Shown: positions 57,434 to 64,000 of the stretch, one piece after another
Layout of the letters: every line of letters starts with the position of its first letter
Position numbering within the stretch: the first letter of the stretch is position 1
From: Notamacropus eugenii
Lineage: Eukaryota; Chordata; Mammalia; Diprotodontia; Macropodidae
Direction: 5' to 3'
Assembly: GCF_028372415.1 (NCBI RefSeq)
Contig: NC_092879.1
Location: 69,072,800 to 69,136,799, forward strand
Length of the DNA: 64,000 bases
Made by a program: the position numbers and the translations under genes
Notes under the pieces: model-generated
What the model was told of the DNA's origin: nothing
Database searches by the model: none
The model's input: only the letters and a program-made list of their open reading frames with translations

Positions 57434-57968
57434 ATGTACCATTTTAGGTTTCTGTGGACTGTTGCATTTTATTTTTCAAAGTTCCTACTCAGCTCTGGCC
57501 TTTTCATCAAAAATGCTTCGAAGTCCTCTATTCCATTAAAAATCTATTTTTCCCCTATAGGATTATGCTCAGCTTTGAAAAGTAACTTATTTTTTGGTTG
57601 CAAGCCTATCTCTTTTGTCTTTTGGAATATTATATTCAAAGATCTCTTCTCATTCATAATAGAAGGCAAGTATTATGTGATCCTGAATGTGGTTCATTGC
57701 TACTTGAATCACTTCTTTCTGAGTGCCTGTAGTATTTTTCCTTTGATGTAGGGAGCTCTGGATTTGGGCTGGATTTGACATTCTTGGAACTTTTCCTTTT
57801 GGGATTTCTTTCAGGAGGTGATGGGTAGATTTTTTTTTCTATCTCACTTTGACCTCTGGTTTTAATAGATCTGGGCAGTTTTCCTTTTTTCTTGAAATAT
57901 AGTGTCCAGGATTTTTACAAATTATGATTTTCAGGGAGTTCATTCTTAAGTTGTCTCTCCTTGACCTA
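57434..57968 (-). mobile_element. L1 ORF1 C-terminal fragment
   Basis: In the minus sense, blocks correspond to L1 ORF1p C-terminal text: GATCCCAAAAG-like repeats at 57800-57830 (TCTTTCAGGAGGTGATGGGT on +) and GGATTATGCTCAGCTTTGAA near 57561 (antisense of the KLSIIL end). Stops interrupt it. Confidence 0.65.
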
Positions 57969-57969
57969 T

Positions 57970-58165
57970 TTTTAGGTTTTAAGGTTTTGCAGAGTATTTT
58001 ACAAATATTATCTTATTTGATCCTCAATAACAACCCTAGGGCATAGGTGCTGTCATTATTCCCATTTTACAGATGAGAAAACTGAGACAGACAGATTTTC
58101 TAGGGTCCCACAGCTAGTAAGAGCAGAAGGTAGCATTGGAACTCAGGTCTCCCTGACTCCAGACC
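57970..58165 (-). repeat. MIR-core SINE
   Basis: TTACAAATATTATCTTATTT, ATTTTACAGATGAGAAAACT and GTCTCCCTGACTCCAGACCC. Confidence 0.85.
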
Positions 58166-58179
58166 CAGACTCCAGACTT

Positions 58180-58500
58180 CCACAGGCCCTAGGGAATATA
58201 AGCCCAAACAATGATAAGATACTTACTTGCAATGAGTTTATGTACATTCCAGTGGGAGAGACCACAAGTACTATTAAAAAATATGGCATGACTATAAGGT
58301 GAATAAGTATAAGTCTATACAAAGTTATCAAATACCAGGCAGTTTGTTCGGGAAGGTTCTAACAGTTGGTGGAATCAAAGAGAGGTGCTCTACGAAGTGG
58401 AGATAAGGAGAGAGTGCATTCCAGGCAGAGGGTATGACCAGTACAAAGGCATTGAGACTGGAGATGGAGTATCCTAGCAGCAACAGTAGGAAGGACAGTT
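58180..58500 (+). repeat. Ancient interspersed repeat, unnamed family
   Basis: GAGAGTGCATTCCAGGCAGA, GACCAGTACAAAGGCATTGA. Partial copy of the 43195-43735 type. Confidence 0.5.
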
Positions 58501-58700
58501 CTCTCATTTTGCTAGTGTATGTTCTTTCTCATGCAACTGACACTTCATCCTTTAAAATGGACCTTTTTCTTTTGTGCCATATGTTTTGATGAGAAAGCCC
58601 AGCTTGTAGTCATATAGGACCCAAATACCAGGGAACTGGTCAATTGAAAGTACAGTAGTAGGACTGCAGAGTAACTGGAAGACAGAACTTCTGAAGATTG

Positions 58701-58717
58701 TCACAAGAGGGCGCTAG
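58701..58717 (+). promoter_or_regulatory. CTCF-like motif upstream of IDS
   Basis: TCACAAGAGGGCGCTAG has the AGRGGGCGCTA core in sequence that I cannot assign to a repeat. Confidence 0.4.
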
Positions 58718-59120
58718 AATCCTGGTGCTCTCCTAACAGCTCTTCAAAAACTCTGCATTACTGGAACAAGGCTTAGAGAGAACAATAAAGCTAAGATTTC
58801 TGTGGTATTTTAAAGGGTACAAGCCACCTTCTTTATCAGCCTGTGAAATGGAAATGGAAGTGCATCTCTCTATCTCCAGTGTCCTGTTATATCCATTCCA
58901 CAGAAGAAATTAAACAGGCTTAGAAACATAATGTAGTTCAACCAAGATCTTATATTTGGTTAGTCCAGCAGCCAGAACTCCTGTCCACATCTGCTGATTC
59001 CTGTTATCCAGTTAGTTGAAGTGATTTGGTTAAAAATTGCAAACCATTATTTTTATCAATTTTAAGGATTGATGATTCAAAGCATTATGCTGATGTTTCC
59101 TCCAAATTATTTGATTCAAG
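58718..59120. other. Unassigned sequence, no gene seen
   Basis: Nothing recognised. Confidence 0.4.
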
Positions 59121-59124
59121 ACAT

Positions 59125-59312
59125 ACAGTCAGCCTTGGTACAAGGGAATGACCACTAGTTTTAGAGGACCTGGATTCAAATTCTGCCTCTGGCTGAACTT
59201 GGGCAAATTACCGTCCTAACCTCTCTAGGGCCTTAATTTTTCCATCTGTAAAAGGAGCAGAGTGGACTTGATTACCTCTATGATCCATTCCAATTCTAAA
59301 CCTATGATCTGT
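59125..59312 (+). repeat. MIR-like SINE
   Basis: ACAAGGGAATGACCACTAGT, CTGGATTCAAATTCTGCCTC and CCATCTGTAAAAGGAGCAGA. Confidence 0.75.
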
Positions 59313-59324
59313 TTGAGACAGGAG

Positions 59325-59520
59325 CTAGTCACCTTTTTTTTGTATCATGGCCCCCTTTGGCAAGCTGGTGAAGCCTATACACCCCTTTCTCAGAATAATG
59401 TTTTTAAATGTATAAAATACATACAATTATTTTGAAACATAAATATAAAACAACTATGTTAAAATATAGTTATCAAAATTTTTTTTAAAGCTCACAAACC
59501 CTAGGTTAACAATCCCTTTT
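59325..59520. mobile_element. Old DNA-transposon-like remnant
   Basis: ATCATGGCCCCCTTTGGCAA and AGCCTATACACCCCTTTCTC resemble an ancient mammalian DNA-element family. I cannot name it. Confidence 0.35.
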
Positions 59521-59734
59521 TAAAAATATTATCTTGATCATTTGTCATTTATATTACAGAATTATTATTAACAAGCATCATGCTTTGGCTTTTTCTTTGC
59601 ATTCATAAGGAAGAATTTCTGGTTTTTCCCCACATCTATTTCTTCATTTTCTTTCTTTTTTTAAGTTTTTTTCTGCCTCCTTTATTGTTCTTTTTTTGTT
59701 TGTTTTGTTTTTAATTTATTATTTATTTATTTTT

Positions 59735-60575
59735 GACATTCTTTTTTTTTTTAATTTTGAGTTCCAAATTTTATTCCTCCCTCCTACCTCTCCCTCACCC
59801 ACTGAGAAGACAAGCAAAATGATATCAATTACATATGAAATTATGTAAAATATATTTCCATATTAGCCATATCACAAAAAAGCAAGTAAGAGAAAGAAAG
59901 AATGAAAATTATGTTTTGATTTGCACTGAGTTCTTCAGTTCTCTCTCTGGAGGTAGATAACATTTTTTTTTATCATAAGGCCTTTGGAATTGTCTTGGAT
60001 CATCTTATTGATCAGAGTAGTCAAGTCTTTCCTAGTGGATCATCACTGCAGCATTGCTGCTACTGAGCACAGTGAAGTTCAGGTTCTTCTCACTTCACTT
60101 TGCATCAGTTCCTACAGGTATTGCCGTATTTTGTTTTTTGTTTCTCCTGAAACTGCACTGTTCATCATTTCTTGTAGCACAATAGTATTTCATCACAATC
60201 ATAAGCCACAGCTTGTTCAGCCATTCCATCCATTGATAGGCATCCCTTCAATTTCCAATTCTTTGCCACCACAAAGAGTTAATATAAAATAGTTTTGTAC
60301 AAATATGTCCCCTTCCTTTTTCTTTGATGTCTTTGAAGTAGTGATATTTCCTGGTCAGAGAGTACACCTTTTTATAGCCCTGTGGGCATAGTTCCAAATT
60401 GTTTTCCAGAATGATTGAACCAGTTCACAATTCCACCAGCAATTTATTAGTCTACCTATTTTCCCTCCTCCCTTTCAGCATTTGTTATTTCTGATGGGTG
60501 TGAGGTGTACCTCAGAGTCGTCTTAATTTGCATGTCTCTAATCAGTAGTGATTTAGAGCATTTTTTATATGTGCA
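59735..60575 (-). mobile_element. L1 LINE, ORF2 end and 3' UTR
   Basis: Poly-T start, then TGAGTTCCAAATTTTATTCC, ATCCATTGATAGGCATCCCT, GTTCCAAATTGTTTTCCAGA and TGAGGTGTACCTCAGAGTC: antisense of the L1 block order at 450-1300. Confidence 0.85.
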
Positions 60576-60579
60576 TTTT

Positions 60580-61210
60580 CAACACATTAAAGAAACACTT
60601 AAGGCTTGTAACAGAAAAACAAGTCAGGATGACTTAGAACATAACTATTCTTATATTCATTATGCAATGACAGACATTTAAAGCCATGTAAATACCAAAA
60701 TAGTTCACAAGACTGTTGATTAGGTATTTTACATTTCACCTCAGCTCTGCACAGTCTTTTTCCAAGTCTATGTCTTCTGGAGCACCAGGCAAGGGACTGG
60801 CCTCAACCTCTAACCAACGGTACTCTTTTGTAAGATCACTGAAAATGTTTTCAGGGGACTCTGTCACCATTCACCTCTATCCAAAGGATAGAGGTGATCT
60901 CCAAGCCTAAGCAGATCTACCTCAGGTTAGATACTCATACACCTAAGATCAGGAAAGAAAAAGCACAAAGGAGGCCACTCAAAACCCAGGACAGACTTAA
61001 AGATGTGTGCTTTACTTACCATGTTCTCATGGTTGCTTGGTGGCTAGGTTAGGAGACAGGGAGAGCCACTCTTCTTACACCTTTCATGGAAAAATAGATA
61101 GAAACAATCCTGACAAGATTCTCAGCAATTAGAGAGGGCAGGGTCAACTCACTTTTAAAGATCCACTGAGTCATCATTTCTTTTGACTTAACAGTTAATA
61201 AGAGAATTGT
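60580..61210. other. Unassigned sequence, no gene seen
   Basis: Nothing recognised. Confidence 0.45.
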
Positions 61211-61214
61211 TGGT

Positions 61215-61370
61215 CATCCCCAAAGAAACCACCTTTTCATTTTATAGGTGAATCAACTGAGGCTCAAAGATGTCAAAGTTAAATGACTTGTTCAGGGTCA
61301 CAGAGATAGTAAATGACAGAGTCAGGATTTGAACCCAGGGCTTTTGATTTCAAGGCCACATTTTCGTATC
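61215..61370 (-). repeat. MIR-core SINE
   Basis: ATAGGTGAATCAACTGAGGC, GTTCAGGGTCACAGAGATAG and GGATTTGAACCCAGGGC. Confidence 0.8.
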
Positions 61371-61374
61371 TGGG

Positions 61375-62265
61375 ACAACTGCCATATTTACACAGAACTC
61401 TGTGTTATGTGCATGAACCTGGTAAGCTAAGTGTTAAATTTATGGATATCTTTTTTAAAGCAAACTTGATTGTTTTTTCTCGGTAATGAATTTGATGAGC
61501 TCAAATATGTAACTCACTTGAGGCCTGCTGAAACAAAATGAAGAGCATCACAGAGTTCCTAGTGCAAATGCTTTGATGGAGGTGATTGGTGGTTTCAGCC
61601 AAGCAACCAGGAGAGTTTATTTCCATTGGTTGTTTTGACTTCCTTTATGTAACGTCTCTGGTACAGTTCAGGAAGTATTTGTCAATAGTCCAGACAAGGC
61701 TATGAGGGTCGTTTCTTGTGTTTCTTGGTCTTCAGTGATTCCTGGGTCTGATCAGAACAGCCTGGAATAAATTAGCAAAGGAAGTAAACAAATGAGGTTT
61801 TTAAGAAGGGATGCATTGCAGTATAACATGATGAAATTTGGGTGACTTTGGTTCTAAATAAAATTGATCGGTTTCCCAAGAACTTAGAAACAAGGGAAAG
61901 ATCATGTGAAGGAGAAACCTAAAGATTTTAAAAACACCAATAACAACACATTAAACAAGTCCTCTGTGACCAACACTTAAGGATCTGTGATTTTAGTCTA
62001 TACATGTCTCTCCATATGGAAAACAGAACCAGGAAATTTGGAGCCTAGGGATCTCTCAGAGTCCAGCCCCAGCTCCTGAAGCACAGCTGGTACTCTCCTC
62101 CCCCAAAGAGGAGGTAACAGGAAGAAGGCTCACATCCTAGGAGGCTGTATGGCATGGTGGGGGCCGGCAGAAGATTCCCAGGGGCTACAGTGTAGGAGCA
62201 TGACAATGGATGTCTCTGTGATACTAGAGGGGGAAGAGTGGAGAGGGGAAGAATTAGAAACCTAC
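61375..62265. other. Unassigned sequence, no gene seen
   Basis: Nothing recognised. Confidence 0.45.
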
Positions 62266-62269
62266 TTAA

Positions 62270-62720
62270 ATGCGTCATCAACAAATGATCATTAAGGGCT
62301 CATTGTGAGAGGTAGCTTGGCATAGTGGAGAGAGGGCTAACTTTAGTGTCAGAAGACCTAGATTCAAGTGTGACCCCTGACTCAAACTCCTCAACCTCTC
62401 AGGGCTTCAGACAACATTTGAAGACTAGAGGTTGCAGAGGAGGTGCCAACCTAAATTGGTAGAGGAAGTAAGGTAACTCATGAGGATACTAAGATGAAAA
62501 ATGACACAATCCCTGCTCTTAAAACGTTTATAGTCTAATATAGGGGATATGACAAGTCCATAAATGGGTATAATACAAGATAAAATATGATGAGACAAAG
62601 AAAAGACACAAAGGGCTCTATGAAAATTTGAAGGAGAGAATACTTTCACCAGGGGAAGGTAAGCAAGAACTTTAGGGAGCAGGTGGTACCTGAACTGAAC
62701 CTAAAAGAAGAGAAAGATTT
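62270..62720 (+). repeat. Ancient interspersed repeat, split by a SINE
   Basis: GTCATCAACAAATGATCATT on the left; ACAATCCCTGCTCTTAAAAC and TTATAGTCTAATATAGGGGA on the right of the SINE at 62305-62425. Confidence 0.5.
62305..62425 (+). repeat. MIR-like SINE nested in ancient repeat
   Basis: GAGGTAGCTTGGCATAGTGG, AGTGTCAGAAGACCTAGATT, then CTCCTCAACCTCTCAGGGC. Confidence 0.65.
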
Positions 62721-63044
62721 GAAAAGAAGGAGTCACGGAGGAACATTAGGGGTGGTAGGGAGGGAGGAGCCATGGGAATACAAAAGGTGCATTTATTTCT
62801 ACTCCAGTGGCCCAATGGTTGGTTTATAGGAGGCTTGACTCCCTAGAAAAACCAATAAATGCAATAGCACTTGGAACCAATTTCTAATCAAGCTAGATGA
62901 TTACCTCTGACCAAGGCGACTGCATACATGTTCCAGCTTGGATAAGTGTTTACTAGATTAAGAGGATCGAAGAGGGAGCATCCAACCCATCCTAAATTTT
63001 CATAGGATGGCAAGATACAAAATTAAAAAGAACTGGAGAGGTCT

Positions 63045-63250
63045 TCTAGTCATAGAGTCATTGGATTACAGACTTAGAGCTGGAAGCGACCTCAGAGGCC
63101 AGCAAGTCCAATTCCCTCATCCTCCAGAGGAGTCATCTGGAAACCCGGAGAGACGGTTTGCTCAAAGTCACAGTCTTTCATTTCCTAGATGAGGAACTTG
63201 TCTATAGAGAGAAAGTGACTTGTCCAATGTCACACAGCTAATTAGTGGCT
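63045..63250 (-). repeat. MIR-like SINE
   Basis: GACTTAGAGCTGGAAGCGAC, TAGATGAGGAACTTGTCTAT and AATGTCACACAGCTAATTAG. Confidence 0.7.
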
Positions 63251-63254
63251 CCAG

Positions 63255-64000
63255 TTAACTCATTTCTTTCCATTACTAGAAACTACCTCTTTCCCTCCAT
63301 GTGTAGAGACAGGGATTGGAATTGTCAGAGTCCCAAAGACTCTGACTATCAGGGTCCAGCATCCTCTGGCACAAGTATGGTATTTTAAAGAAAAGCTTGT
63401 CAAATGAAAGAATGAATGAATGAACAACTGACTCAGAAAGTATATTCCCAGGGATATAGCTTCTACTGACTCTAGGTACATTTTTCATACCTAAAGTGAA
63501 AATATGCCACATGGGAACCTGCAGAGTCAAAACCAAACATGACACTTCAGATACACATACAAGGAGACAGAGATGGGAGAGGGGAAGGGAGGGAGAGAGA
63601 GAGCACACAAATATTACATACCAAATCAACTTTCCTGACAGTCCTCACCAAGACAACCACTATTCATAGCCAGACATCAAGCCTCACCTGTTTCCTGTCC
63701 TCATTATTCTCACACAAAATTTGTCAACAAGATACAGAATTATAATAGCAAGTCACTGCCGATTGGTGGTTGCTCCAGGGTAGGAGAAAGGTTGGCACCC
63801 TTTTCAAGGCCTCTGCTAACAGCTGCTTCCTTCACCAACTTCCTCCATGACTCAACTACTTAGCCTTCCTGATAATGGTAATGTAATAGTTAATAAACTG
63901 ATTTTTTTTTTCTGAACACATCATTTCCTTTTGCTTGTGTAAATCTACTCCTACTTTTAAAATCACGAATTGGTTTCTTACCCTTGAATAGGCTTTTCAG
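63255..64000. other. Unassigned right edge, no gene seen
   Basis: GAGA tract at 63588-63603. Nothing else recognised. Confidence 0.4.

Noticed and set aside
60716..61760. Possible upstream neighbour gene
   Set aside because: No frame has recognisable homology or matched splice sites; I see only unassigned sequence.

Overview
The window is a piece of a mammalian chromosome, most likely from a marsupial of opossum type. Two things point there: a complete split gene for the lysosomal enzyme iduronate 2-sulfatase (IDS), clearly orthologous to the human gene but diverged from it, and a repeat landscape of old CR1/L2 LINEs, MIR-core SINEs (some carrying the RTE-related tail common in marsupial genomes), marsupial-type L1 copies and short hAT and mariner elements. 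No bacterial, phage or organellar features are present. IDS is X-linked in therians, so this is probably X-chromosome sequence (inference).

Layout. 1-26.5 kb: non-coding flank downstream of IDS, made of L1, L2, CR1, SINE and MITE remnants. It includes an L1 at 18.6-20.0 kb that keeps its 5' end and most of ORF1 but lacks the rest, and is bounded by a 12-bp direct repeat. 26.5-28.06 kb: probable IDS 3' UTR, holding one copy of a 250-bp local duplication whose partner lies 2.7 kb away at 24.8 kb. 28.06-50.22 kb: IDS on the minus strand. All nine exons have intact reading frame and GT-AG junctions, and together encode 560 residues. 49.8-50.4 kb: CpG-rich promoter region with a TATA box on the gene strand. 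50.4-64 kb: upstream flank, again repeats with no second gene that I can support.

IDS is the only protein-coding gene I can defend. Its sulfatase active-site signature, metal ligands and most glycosylation sites are kept, so it should be a working lysosomal enzyme acting in dermatan and heparan sulfate breakdown. The other open reading frames are repeat-derived or chance frames. I did not find an undescribed multi-gene system. The points most worth a second look are the tail-less, 3'-truncated L1 insertion, the local 250-bp duplication reaching into the probable 3' UTR, a NAGNAG acceptor at the last IDS exon, sequon turnover in the protein, and several nested transposons. Repeat boundaries and family names were judged by eye and are approximate.
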